NCBI RefSeq assembly: GCF_030384665.1
Contig: NC_083675.1
Coordinates: 1,608,001-1,672,000 of the forward strand
Source of the DNA: Lodderomyces elongisporus
Taxonomy: Eukaryota; Ascomycota; Pichiomycetes; Serinales; Debaryomycetaceae
Reading direction: 5' to 3'
DNA: 64,000 nucleotides
Shown in pieces: positions 11,420-21,115 of the stretch. Numbering within the stretch: the first letter of the stretch is position 1; each line of letters begins with the position of its first letter. The position numbers were made by a program, and so were the translations under genes. The notes under the pieces were generated by a model that searched no databases, was not told the DNA's origin, and saw nothing but the letters and a program-made list of their open reading frames with translations.

Positions 11420-11621
11420 GCAAATGCGTGATGCATGCAACATTTGTTAGAAAAATATCATTTCACGCTCAAAATCCATCGTATAAACAAAACTTATCAC
11501 CGCCCCATCTTTCAAATTCCAAAACCAAAGAAAAAAAAAATAACATAAAATAAAATAAAATAAAATAAAATACAAAGAAGAAATTTTTATTCATGTTAAT
11601 TTTTGACATATCATTCAAAAC

Positions 11622-11661
11622 ACTTGTTTAGACTTGTCTGGACTTGTTTAAACTTGAGACT
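11622..11661. repeat. Four 10-bp-period repeats (ACTTGTTTAG type)
   Basis: ACTTGTTTAG, ACTTGTCTGG, ACTTGTTTAA and ACTTGAGACT follow one another without gaps, about 100-140 bp before the ATG at 11763. The period equals one helical turn, so a regulator array is plausible but not shown. Confidence 0.5.
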
Positions 11662-11762
11662 GAAGTTGACATTTTTTCACTGTTTTCCCCACTATTTACT
11701 CCTTTATTTCATAGGTTGTCAGCCTTTATTTGATCAAAACTATCCAAGAAATCGTATGCAAG

Positions 11763-12266
11763 ATGACAATACTTAGAAAGCTCAAAACGCGGTTGAACCT
11801 ACGATTGAAAAGTACAGAAATCGAACAAGAACAAGTACAAGAACAAGAACTTGATTTTGATACAGATCTACAACAACAACAAAGACAATTACAGCTACAT
11901 CAACAAGAGCATGAACATGAACAACAGGAACATTACCAGCAGCAACAACACCAACGACTACACCAAAAACAACGGAAACAAATCATCAGCAATAAACTTC
12001 ATCGACGATCTACCTCGCAATCAGACTTGATATTCAAACGCTCAAAAAGCAAGAGCAATTCGCACTCACGAACCTCCTCAATCACATTTCCCGACGGCTC
12101 TATACCCGAAGAATATGGCCTTCCGCCAATTTTCAAAGTTCAGGACTTGAATAATTTGCAGCGGTTCGAGTTGATCAGATACCTTGATGCATTCAATGTG
12201 TCATACGAAGGAAGAAGCGAAGAAGAAATGAGGGGCTTACTAAAAGAATTCTTTGCCGTACGGTGA
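11763..12266 (+). CDS. Unrecognised 167-residue protein with Gln/His-rich middle and conserved-looking C-terminus
   Basis: I chose the ATG at 11763 (MTILRKLKTRLNLRLKS); the frame is open a little further upstream but without an ATG. A second ATG at 11757 in another frame ends quickly at a TAG and would be a short overlapping upstream frame. The protein has a basic N-terminus, a long Glu/Gln/His-rich stretch (about residues 20-85), a Ser/Arg/Lys-rich segment (about 90-115), then about 55 ordinary residues. That last part contains FPDGSIPEEYGLPP and a helix pair (LQRFELIRYLDAFNVSYEG, then EEMRGLLKEFF) that resembles SAP/LEM-type helix-turn-helix folds. Function is unknown; membership in a helix-turn-helix family is only a guess from hydrophobic spacing. 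It lies alone upstream of ICE2. Confidence 0.65.
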   Translation: MTILRKLKTRLNLRLKSTEIEQEQVQEQELDFDTDLQQQQRQLQLHQQEHEHEQQEHYQQQQHQRLHQKQRKQIISNKLHRRSTSQSDLIFKRSKSKSNSHSRTSSITFPDGSIPEEYGLPPIFKVQDLNNLQRFELIRYLDAFNVSYEGRSEEEMRGLLKEFFAVR

Positions 12267-13327
12267 CAATACTTACATCTAGTTGAAAGAAGCAGAATTT
12301 CTCTTCACCAACCCTACCCTTTTTCATTTATTTATCTAGAGCCATTGAATGGAATTATGGCAACTAATACGAATGGTGATTGAAAAATTGTGTGGAAGTA
12401 TTAGTAGTAGTAGTAGTAGTAGTAGGCAAAAATAGAATACGCATTTCATCAAGGCTTGATCTCATAAAGTAGATGCCAAATTCCAAAAAAAAAATTAAAT
12501 AAATGAACAAGGATACATCAAAATATTACAAATAAACAAATCAACAAGACAAATTGGGGGCTATTATATCCTTGTGTTCCCTAATGACAGATTAAATCTG
12601 TTGCTTTTAATGTCAGTTTTGATGCAGCATTTGTATACATCCACATCCACATAAACATAAACAAAACTCTTTTGAGAGTATATATATATATATATATATA
12701 TAACTTATGAATAGTTTGAATAGACTCCAATATGATATCAATAATAGATTGCGAAATATATAGTGTTTGTAATTCCAGGACCCAGAAACAATAAATCAAA
12801 GCAGCAAAAAAAAACCAAAAAAAAAAAATTTAGAAAAAAAAAATAGAGCAGAGAGAGAATAAAACAAAAACACCTTACTGAAATGCAAAGTGACAACCAC
12901 ACATCTTTATCAACAATCACATCTTTATCTTAGTTTTGAACTAATCTATACTCGCGTGAGTTACCACATCTACCATACCAACGTTTTTCTTCTTCTTTTT
13001 CTTCTTTTTCTTTCTCATTGCTATCAAAAGCTATATACTCATATATCCACAATCACGGCCTAATTAGAAGAAAAGAAAAAAAAGAACACAAACTACTCGG
13101 TCATTTAATATATAAACAAACCCTAGTATCTACATTTCCACCAATCAATGCATTGCACAAACCAACTAATTATTTGAATTTCTTTTTTTTTTTATTTTCG
13201 TTGATTATATTTATATCTATTTACTTATTTATTGATTCACTTGACCACTATTGCAAGAATTGATATTACTGATATTACTGATATTACTGATATTGTTGAT
13301 ATAATTGTTAAACTTTAATCTACTTGA
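12267..13327. other. Intergenic region upstream of ICE2
   Basis: No gene seen. It contains a TAG-repeat (about 12401-12424), a TA dinucleotide run (about 12679-12702) and A-rich tracts. Directly before ICE2, a 9-bp unit TGATATTAC is repeated three times exactly with two diverged copies at 13261-13305, inside the probable 5' leader. Confidence 0.55.
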
Positions 13328-14866
13328 ATGCCGTCTAATCATTATCATATACATACCTTTATACAGTCCATAAGTGCACTTTTTGCATCACTATACTTGG
13401 CGTTAATAATTCTAACGATCCCATTGGCCTTCGATGTAGGCGGAGTAACTTGCGGATTAGCCTTTTCGTTCACCACCTTGGTCATCTACTTTGTCCTCAC
13501 CACTATTAGAATATTGAGCCGCAGGACCAAGTACTTCAAGTGGATATCGATAGTATACTATAGTCAGCATTTCTTTATCCCCAGTTTGTTGACATATTTT
13601 CTAAGTTATTATCGCCAAAATCATCAGATAGAATCGGGCTGGAGCTTGTTGTCGGTATGGAAAACATTATTGGTCAATGCGACACCAGTGTTTACCATTT
13701 TAGAGGGATTTTGCTCGCTTTTGTTAATACAAGCGATTGGCCAAACGGTCAATTGGCTAACAAACTACAAATCAGACTCATGGTTGATCATCTCACTAGT
13801 CAGCAGTGCGCTTGTTGACACAGCAGCATTTTATTTCCTCTACAGAATCTATGTTTTTCCATTCACCATTGATATCCTTAGTGCATCTTTGTTGGGTTCA
13901 TTGTTGACATTAACAATCGGATTGGGTTTATTCGGAATTGTTAGTGGCAAAGGATCAATGATTGAATCATCGCTCCTCTTTGCTTACATTGTTAGGTGCA
14001 TTTACGAGACATTCCCCATACTATCAGAAGATGCATCAAAAGCCTTGGCCCACTTGTTGATGCTCACTACACAGAATGTTCGCAAAGAGATTCCCAAGAT
14101 TGCACCATCAATTTTGAACCCAATCTCAGAATTAGTTCCATTCCTTACGTCCACAATGCCATCCTCATTTAAAGGAGTATGGGAGTTTCTCGTAATGGCT
14201 ATTCAAAACTTAACTTTGCCGCTCTTGTTGAATCTTGCTTATCGAATCGGCGTTTTCTACGCAGCAACAAAGATTATTCCATCATTATACAAGTCTTCAT
14301 ACCCCAATATCACATCACCACCAAAGAGCCCAAAGATTGGTTCACGCCACTCTTCTAGCACAGCACTACGAGAATTAGCTAATGTCGATCCATCAAGGCC
14401 AGAGAGTGCTACTACCATCACCAGCAAAAACAGTAAAAGCGATCTAACCAATTCTTACAACACTAATGGTGTTAACCGGATACCATTGACATCGAGAAAG
14501 TCTTTCCATCTCAAACCACCACATCATCAACCCCCTTCAGCCATAATCCGACTAATATACGCGTACTCACCGTGTTTGATCATTGCTGTTTATACACATC
14601 TAATGCTATCATACACTGGTGAATTGGGTACGGAACTACAAATATGGCCTATATGGGGTTTGAGTCCTTCTTCTTACCCGTTCTCTTCCTCCTCTTCCTC
14701 TTCCTCGTCGTCTTCTTCTTCTTCAGCAATAGTGGTGCATCCATGGAAGTTTTGGAACTGGATTAATATGGGAACGACATTGATTTTATATGTCGCTGAA
14801 TTAATGAGCAATGATAGTTCATCTGGCGGTGGTAATAGTCTTACAAGTCACTGGAAAATAGAATAG
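13328..14866 (+). CDS. ICE2: Ice2-like multi-spanning ER membrane protein
   Basis: 512 residues, similar in length to yeast Ice2 (491). The N-terminal block IPLAFDVGGVTCGLAF followed by YYSQHFFIPSLLTYFL matches Ice2 as I recall it. About eight to ten hydrophobic segments are visible: a cluster in residues 10-230, another about 295-320, and the last two about 400-430 and 475-495. In yeast Ice2 tethers lipid droplets to the ER, supports membrane biogenesis by opposing the Nem1-Spo7 phosphatase, and helps cortical ER inheritance. Oddities here are a Ser/Asn-rich cytosolic loop near residues 325-390 and a run of about 13 Ser near residues 455-470 just before the last membrane segment, encoded by a TCC/TCT/TCG repeat. 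Confidence 0.92.
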   Translation: MPSNHYHIHTFIQSISALFASLYLALIILTIPLAFDVGGVTCGLAFSFTTLVIYFVLTTIRILSRRTKYFKWISIVYYSQHFFIPSLLTYFLSYYRQNHQIESGWSLLSVWKTLLVNATPVFTILEGFCSLLLIQAIGQTVNWLTNYKSDSWLIISLVSSALVDTAAFYFLYRIYVFPFTIDILSASLLGSLLTLTIGLGLFGIVSGKGSMIESSLLFAYIVRCIYETFPILSEDASKALAHLLMLTTQNVRKEIPKIAPSILNPISELVPFLTSTMPSSFKGVWEFLVMAIQNLTLPLLLNLAYRIGVFYAATKIIPSLYKSSYPNITSPPKSPKIGSRHSSSTALRELANVDPSRPESATTITSKNSKSDLTNSYNTNGVNRIPLTSRKSFHLKPPHHQPPSAIIRLIYAYSPCLIIAVYTHLMLSYTGELGTELQIWPIWGLSPSSYPFSSSSSSSSSSSSSSAIVVHPWKFWNWINMGTTLILYVAELMSNDSSSGGGNSLTSHWKIE

Positions 14867-16791
14867 CCAACATAACTATTGCAATATTTCCATCGCAATA
14901 ACACTTTGTAATGCCTTACAACATACTATAATTTAGTATAATTTACTATAGTTTAATATAACTTAATATAATTTAATACAATTTAATACACTATAAGGTA
15001 GTTTTAGTTTTCCTTTCTTTATTATCAAACATTATTCAAGCTCTAAATAGAGATGATACATATTTGCTATTTCACAATTTATCAGCTTGCATGTTCAAGT
15101 CTTTACTCATTAATTTTTTTTCACATCACTTACATTCTCTCAATCTTCAATTTTCTTCCCAAAAAATAAACATTCATTGGTCTCAAAATCTTTCAGAATG
15201 TATTGCAAATCTCTTCACCTCTAGCTAAACCTGCCATCATTTCCAGACAATGTAAAGCCAAAGTATGCTCAGAGCTTGACTCTATGTTTGCTTGGATATT
15301 TCATCATTGTGATAAGGACCAAAGAAAAAATTCATAATTGAGGAAGACAAAGCGAGTAAAGAAAAGGAAAAAAGAAAAAATGGCACACGAAACTTGAACA
15401 GGCAAATAACAAATAAATCATGATCAACCTCACCTAAAGTTGAACAAAATATACATCTGAATAGCAACCCGGCATCTTCGACAATGCATAAATTCTCATA
15501 ATAGAAACGGGTTGAAGAAGAAAAAAAGGAAAAAAAAAAGAAGGGGTTTGGGGACGTCCATAATACAAGGCTAAGCTCCATTCTGTTAATTGAAAAGTTG
15601 TACAACTTCTCAATCAATTATCATGACTTTCGTACAGGACACAAAGCCCCAATGTCGACAGTATACATCCTGTATGGAATTTAATACCAATAAACAGGGA
15701 ATTGATAAACACATTGAGCAGTAGACTGCACTTCGTTAAAAACTAAATGCCTTCCACATGGAATCTAATTCCACAAACTCGAGTCCAAGGAAAATTGGAA
15801 GGCAAAGATTATACCTCTCAGCTCATAATCAAGAAACACAAACAGCTGAAAAGAAATGTTGGCACAAGCAATATACGAGTTAATTAGGACAGAAAGTCAA
15901 ATCGGTATGTCCCACTCCAAGAATAACCATTGCTTTTATTTTGCAGTACAAGCATCAACCATTGAAACCATCAATACCAGAGCTTTTCTAATTCAATTGA
16001 GAATTGAAACAGAAGCCCGACAAATTCACAAAAAAAAAGACACAAAGGTGTTTTTTTTTGCAAATTGTCGACTCAAAATTGAGTAGTAAAAAAAAATGGG
16101 TATCATGAATTGACAAAAGATGCTGCAACAAAACAAAAAAGAAAATTCAAAGATTGAAGAACAATAACCAATCAACCAAACTCTATCCAAACTCGATATC
16201 GATAGGGAAGACCCTATGCTGCACCGTTTCCTTCATTGTCCGGTTTCAAGATCCACAAAAAAGTGTAAGCTTTTCGAGATCCTTGTCCCTCCAGATTCTT
16301 AAACAGAGTTTTGCTCAAACATTGTTTAAAAACGAAATAAGTGATAGATCGCTGCGTTTCCGCTACTGTGACAGGAGACTTTCCCCAAAGCTATAATTAT
16401 AAATAATGGCATCTGCAAAGATGCCCTTTTGTAGGCTTCGACGATAATTCCTTGATTATGGACGTAAGGAGAAAGAAAGAAAGAAAAAAGGAAAGAAGGA
16501 AAGAAGGAAAGAAAAGGAAAAAGAAAAAGTGAAAGAAAAAGTGAAAGAAGAAAAAGAAAAAGTTTTTCAAATGAGGGAGAGAGAGAAAAGAAAAAGAATT
16601 TAAAAGATGAGGTCGAGCCAAGTATGAAGAGGAACACAAAATCGAAATGTGAGCGCGCGCAAAAAAAGAAAAAAGGAGAAAAAACAATTCTATATCTCAT
16701 CGTTTCTAAATACAAGTTTTACACGACTAAATTGGTTATCTTGATATCCATAATGGTTGACTCTTCTCTCTTTGGTTCAACCTATTGTCCA
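14867..16791. other. 1.9-kb convergent intergenic region
   Basis: ICE2 and the DUF1776 gene both end here, so a 1.9-kb gap is longer than two 3' UTRs need. A small frame at 15856-16086 with splice-like signals is treated in the findings. The right part (16460-16600) is a long AAAG/GAAA purine tract that makes spurious Phe-rich frames on the minus strand. GCGCGCGC, rare in this AT-rich DNA, occurs near 16653. Confidence 0.5.
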
Positions 16792-18054
16792 TCAAGTTAA
16801 TAGAAATGATACCCATGAATCAGGTAATATTTTGGCTACACGATCATAGAATCTAGCACCTTTCCCACAATATGCAATTGCTGGAACAGATGACTCATAA
16901 GTCAAGTCAAACAAAAGATGAAATAACTCGCGGATTGAAGAGCCTTGGCCTCCACATCCCCTGATTTTATGACTCTTGTATTGCGCTCGAGCAAAATTAT
17001 CGGCATACAAGTTCTTCATCTCTGATGTCCATGACCTTACCTCTGACTGAACGATACTTTCAATCCTTGAGTTTGAGCCAACTTTCTGGTTGGATAAATT
17101 AATGTTGCCCAATCTAACTTGAGTAACATAAATTTCATGGCTCTTCATTTCTCTAGTGAGTATCGTAAATAGCAGTTTTAACTCATTCTGGAAAATGGAC
17201 TCTGGAGCATGGTACGGCAAGTTCAAAGAGTTCAAGTTGTTCAAATTCACTAGAATTAATCTTGCTTTTTGCATTCTTATCAATTGAATGAGTCCACACG
17301 AAAACATCTTGAAAAACATCATCATTCGATCTTGCAACTTTTGCCACGTATTGATACCCAAATTCTCCACTGGCTCTACGGAAAAGTATAGGCTTGGGGT
17401 GAAAATCACGCTTTTCAATTGTAAAACATGTGGTTTGGCTCCATGAAAGGGCACAATAGGAGTTTTCAAAGTCTGCTTAAACTCAACTAAACTATCCTCA
17501 ACTGACTTTGTAAAAAAATCAACCATCTGAATTTCCTCATTAAATGGGTGTGATAAAACATATTTTGAATCAGTAGAGTCAAGCATCGTGAGAAAAACAA
17601 TGAACCCACGTCTTTCCATGTCCAAAGCAATTGCTCGCGTTAATGGCTCGGTTGGCGATCCAATGAGTAGTACTGCGTCTCGCCTTGCTCCATTGGCGAG
17701 TTTGGGTACACGTCTTTTACGAATCTCAGGATACAGTTGTGGCTTTAAAAAGTACGTATACCCAACATATCCACCAATACCGATCCCTATACCAAGAATC
17801 GCAAAGGATCTAACTTTATTTCGATAAATCTTGTTTAAAAGTCTGCTAAAGATAGTATTTAGGCTAAAAGCCGTACTATTACCCGAGGATGGCACTGATG
17901 GTGATTGTGATGACTGGTGGCTGCCGCTCACAAATTGGTCGTAAATTTTAGAGCTGTGCTGTAGTTTCTCATGCTGCTCATTGACCAAGTCAGTGGTATA
18001 GTTATATAATTTGTTCAAGGTCTGTACAGTGGCTTGCACCGGCTCTGCCACCAT
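16792..18054 (-). CDS. DUF1776-type protein: membrane-anchored, Rossmann/short-chain-dehydrogenase-like
   Basis: 420 residues from the ATG at 18054; the frame is open further upstream but the only earlier start is not ATG. Residues 84-104 form one Gly/Ile-rich membrane segment after a Ser-rich N-terminus, and a KRRVPK basic patch follows. From about residue 126 the pattern AVLLIGSPTEPLTRAIALD, then RRGFIVFLT, looks like the first beta-alpha-beta unit of a short-chain dehydrogenase. The classical TGxxxGxG is replaced by GSPTEPLT and I see no clear YxxxK, so NAD(P) binding and activity are doubtful. The fungal DUF1776 family fits this architecture; its function is unknown and one member has been reported in mitochondria. 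It lies in tandem with STE2, about 490 bp downstream. Confidence 0.75.
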   Translation of the reverse strand: MVAEPVQATVQTLNKLYNYTTDLVNEQHEKLQHSSKIYDQFVSGSHQSSQSPSVPSSGNSTAFSLNTIFSRLLNKIYRNKVRSFAILGIGIGIGGYVGYTYFLKPQLYPEIRKRRVPKLANGARRDAVLLIGSPTEPLTRAIALDMERRGFIVFLTMLDSTDSKYVLSHPFNEEIQMVDFFTKSVEDSLVEFKQTLKTPIVPFHGAKPHVLQLKSVIFTPSLYFSVEPVENLGINTWQKLQDRMMMFFKMFSCGLIQLIRMQKARLILVNLNNLNSLNLPYHAPESIFQNELKLLFTILTREMKSHEIYVTQVRLGNINLSNQKVGSNSRIESIVQSEVRSWTSEMKNLYADNFARAQYKSHKIRGCGGQGSSIRELFHLLFDLTYESSVPAIAYCGKGARFYDRVAKILPDSWVSFLLT

Positions 18055-18548
18055 CGTTGAGTATAATAGAAAAGAGTCTTTGAAGTTGTGGGGGAAAGAG
18101 AACGACAACGAATGCAAATAGCCACTAAGAATATAAATTTCTTGTGTGTGGTCAAAACGAGAATCATGAATGTATAGTGGAATTTGTACTGAGGCAAAAA
18201 AAAAAGATAAAGACAAAAAGTAGGAAAGAAAAAAAAGAAAACATATAAAAAATATAATTAATTATTTTTTTTATTTTTTTATATTTCTTTTTGCAGCAAT
18301 CACAGTGCCAGATGTTTCTGAAACACATAATGCTAATAAGAGGCAAGACAAAGCAGCGATAGTATTCAGTAGAGAGAATATAATAACATGTCACATCAAA
18401 GTGTTTGTTAACCTTTTTTTTTCTTTCATTTTTCACATTACAATGTCATATAAAAGGTTCATCTATATCGTGATAAAGAAAATACCCAACCACCCTCCTT
18501 CTCTTCCTCTTCCTCCTCTTCCGCCTCTTTCGGGTATATTTCATGTTG
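18055..18548. other. Intergenic region between STE2 and the DUF1776 gene
   Basis: It holds the STE2 3' end (a CTTCCTCCTC-type pyrimidine tract at about 18498-18530) and the promoter of the DUF1776 gene. A/T runs are frequent (about 18240-18290). No gene seen. Confidence 0.55.
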
Positions 18549-19856
18549 CTATTTTTTCAACATAGTCACTTCTCTGGCTATCATTCCTTCTCCGTCATCA
18601 CTATCGTCAAACCCATCAACTAGAAATTTCTCTAAATCTCTGGGCAAACCGGTATCGATCCTTGCTCCAAGATCAATCTCTTCTATTGCAGCTCTTTCCC
18701 GACTGGGTTCCATCTCAAATATAAAGGATTTATCGTCTTCTCCCAGTCCTGTAGAAGGGTAGTTGATGTTGCTCATATTGTTGTTAATGTTGTTGCTATT
18801 GTTATTATTGTTTGTTGTATTGTTCTTGTTGCCCGACAAATCCAAAGTTGTGGTGAATTTTCGTAACCTATCCTCGTCGTTAGCAGCCAGTGGTGACTCA
18901 TCCTCTGATTTTCGTCTAGTAATAAAGCTCATACTTGGCGAAGATTCAATCTTTTTAGTAGTGTTTGCAGTTTGTGCCCATAATGAACTCAATGGCAAGA
19001 ATGCCACCACCAAGAACAACGCCATGTTGATGATGAATGGTCCAGACATTGCCTGGTAAAAGTAGTGGATCACAAGCAAAATCGAGGGTATGAACAATGT
19101 TTGGGTAAACATGATGAATAAGATATGGAACCCATCAAACTGTTTTAAACCTAAATACCTTCTTTGTCTAATGGCCATTCCCAACTTAAATAACAACAAA
19201 ATGGTCATAAAATTGATACTTGCGGCAAACAAGAGTGTTGGTAAGTCCATCCAAACACCTGAAGTTAATGTACCGGTTCCCGAGATTGTAGCATTGAAAT
19301 TATTGTGGGATAAAATCGTGGTGTAGATCTGGAACGCCACTGAGGCAACAGACAAGAGACCCGATAATGCAGTGACAGCATGGCCCCAATTTTTCCAAGT
19401 GGTCCCTTGAAACATGACATACACTTGAAAGGTTAACGAAGTTTCAATCAAGGCAAACATAATAGTCTTGAACACATTTGCCGCGTCAGAGCTAGCAAAG
19501 CTGGTACCATTGTATACTCCAGTAAATGTATAACTGATACTGGCCAAATCACTTAGATAATAGTCTAAGAAGCAACCGCTCCTTAAGATTGTGGCAGCCA
19601 AGATGCATACATTGAGCATAAATAATAGTGATTTCCAATACTTTTCACGGCTCTTGTATAACATTCCAAGTAGCAATATCAACAAAAGCGAGCATGCTCC
19701 AATAGTGACTCCAAGAATGATGACTCCAATGAGCTGGTCTTTATGAAACGAATCAAATTCGCTGAATGGCACTTGTACCGGTTCTGGCAAACCAGGAATG
19801 TTAAAAGAGACTATAATATCTCCAGAAACAAGGTTTGCATTGATTGCTTCGTCCAT
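18549..19856 (-). CDS. STE2: Alpha-pheromone G-protein-coupled receptor Ste2
   Basis: 435 residues, seven hydrophobic segments between about residue 48 and 310, and a long Asn/Ser-rich cytosolic tail. Diagnostic Ste2 blocks are GDIIVSFNIPGLPEPVQVPF in the N-terminal ectodomain, the IRSGC-type LRSGCFLDYYLSDL at TM2/loop 1, RRYLGLKQFDGFHILFI at loop 3/TM6 and LPLSSLWAQTANTT at the end of TM7; these match the Candida albicans receptor as I recall it. The receptor senses alpha-factor in MTLa-type cells and couples to the trimeric G protein and MAP kinase cascade. The tail contains an 18-codon Asn-rich segment (about residues 345-365) encoded by a GTT/ATT repeat. The frame is intact. Just upstream, a GGAAAT hexamer repeat (about 19914-19940) lies in the probable leader. 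Confidence 0.97.
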   Translation of the reverse strand: MDEAINANLVSGDIIVSFNIPGLPEPVQVPFSEFDSFHKDQLIGVIILGVTIGACSLLLILLLGMLYKSREKYWKSLLFMLNVCILAATILRSGCFLDYYLSDLASISYTFTGVYNGTSFASSDAANVFKTIMFALIETSLTFQVYVMFQGTTWKNWGHAVTALSGLLSVASVAFQIYTTILSHNNFNATISGTGTLTSGVWMDLPTLLFAASINFMTILLLFKLGMAIRQRRYLGLKQFDGFHILFIMFTQTLFIPSILLVIHYFYQAMSGPFIINMALFLVVAFLPLSSLWAQTANTTKKIESSPSMSFITRRKSEDESPLAANDEDRLRKFTTTLDLSGNKNNTTNNNNNSNNINNNMSNINYPSTGLGEDDKSFIFEMEPSRERAAIEEIDLGARIDTGLPRDLEKFLVDGFDDSDDGEGMIAREVTMLKK

Positions 19857-21040
19857 TTTCTAAAGATTTTTTTTGGAAATATCGGCTTTTCAAATTCAGG
19901 CAGGGAAGAAAAATGGAAATGGAAATGGAAATGGAAATGGAAAAGAAAAAGAAAATGAAAATGAAAAAGAAAAAGAAAACTTGTGTCTGTCTCTCAACCT
20001 TTGTTTTCAAGTTTGGTTTAATAGAATCCTAACATTTAATCACAAATGATTAACAGCTTCATATATAATGCTTTTTCGAAATCAATGTCACTGTTCCATA
20101 TGAGAAAGAAAGCAAGGAGGAAAAGCAACTGTATGGGAGTGAGGAGTGAGGATGGGGGAGTTTAAAGGGCAGGAGGAAATGGAAAGGTATAATATACCAT
20201 ATACTGTAAAAGTTGTGGTCATCACAATTTAGCCTCCAACAATTTCTTCTTTATTCTATTTGATTGATGAAAAAATATTAGTAGTGGTCACAACGCCTCG
20301 TAGATAAACCTTGGACTGATATGAAAAGAAAATTATATAACATTCATCGTATTTGTATGGCTGTTGTTACAGCCGTTGTGGTAGTTGTTGCAGTTGTTGC
20401 CTTGTTATATCTTATTTTTATTTTTTTGTACTTTATTTTTTTTTGTATTTAGTTCACCTTTTGAGTCTTAATTGATACATGTAGATATTATCTGAATTAT
20501 AATATTTCTATGTGCAACTTGGCATTGAACATACCAAGGCAAAGCATTCTCTAAAACATCTGACAAAAAACAAACAAAAAACAAGCCAAGCCAAGCCAGA
20601 CAAAATAAAATAAAATAAAAATAATACAAATTAGATGAACTAATGGTTTGTGATGGTGATAGTATTTGTGTTGTACTTTTGTCTTTACAAAGTTGTCAAA
20701 TATTATTTTTGAGTGTTTGCTTGCACATCCAGATTTTCGTATATGTGTTAATTATTACGGCAGGAAGAAAGTGATTTACAAATCGTGTTGCAAGTTTGCA
20801 TTCTAGCAATACCTTTGAACAAAAAGCAGCTTTGAAACTACCTCTCAACAACTGAAATTTTTTTTTTTTTTGGTTTTCCAAAGGCAAAGGCAAAAGCAAA
20901 CTACTAAAGTCACTAACGAAAGTAGAAACCATTTGCATTTTTTTTTGTTTTTTTGATATTTTTGCAAACATTGTTCCGGTAGCCATTATTGTCATGACTT
21001 GCTTCTTTTCATCACAAATGCACACACACACACATACACA

Positions 21041-21115
21041 CGGACCGAAGATGTGTTTCTAAAATTACCCCATCATTGTTGTTTGGTCTATCTTTTTCTC
21101 AAAACACGCGGACCG
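21041..21115 (+). promoter_or_regulatory. Pair of CGGACCG-containing repeats
   Basis: CGGACCGAAGAT occurs at 21041 and again at 21109, and in both copies ATTACC follows about 20-30 bp later, so the unit looks duplicated at a spacing of about 68 bp. A third CGGACCGAA stands at 21757. CGG-A-CCG is an inverted pair of CGG half-sites such as zinc-cluster (Zn2Cys6) regulators bind. Binding is inferred, not shown. Confidence 0.35.

Larger units (their letters stand above)
8641..11762. other. Gene-poor region between VHT1 and the 167-codon gene, with interrupted small frames
   Basis: No intact gene that I can defend. It contains a CACGTG site at about 9301, an interrupted small frame at 9589-9753, a CACGTG site in GGTCACGTGAC at about 10255-10265, a second interrupted frame at 10436-10744 with a promoter-like leader, a GA microsatellite (about 11385-11417), AAAAT repeats (about 11545-11570) and a 10-bp-period repeat at 11622-11661. 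The interrupted frames are discussed in the findings. Confidence 0.5.

Noticed and set aside
11263..11553. 96-codon plus frame starting MERFVTSFIRFLL
   Set aside because: The middle is an Arg-Glu run from a GA microsatellite; no homologue, though the first 40 residues are not obviously artificial.
16326..16715. Phe-rich minus-strand frames
   Set aside because: They read a purine tract (AAAG/GAAA repeats) backwards; composition is not protein-like.
16792..18216. N-terminally longer version of the DUF1776 protein
   Set aside because: The upstream start is TTG; the first ATG is at 18054.
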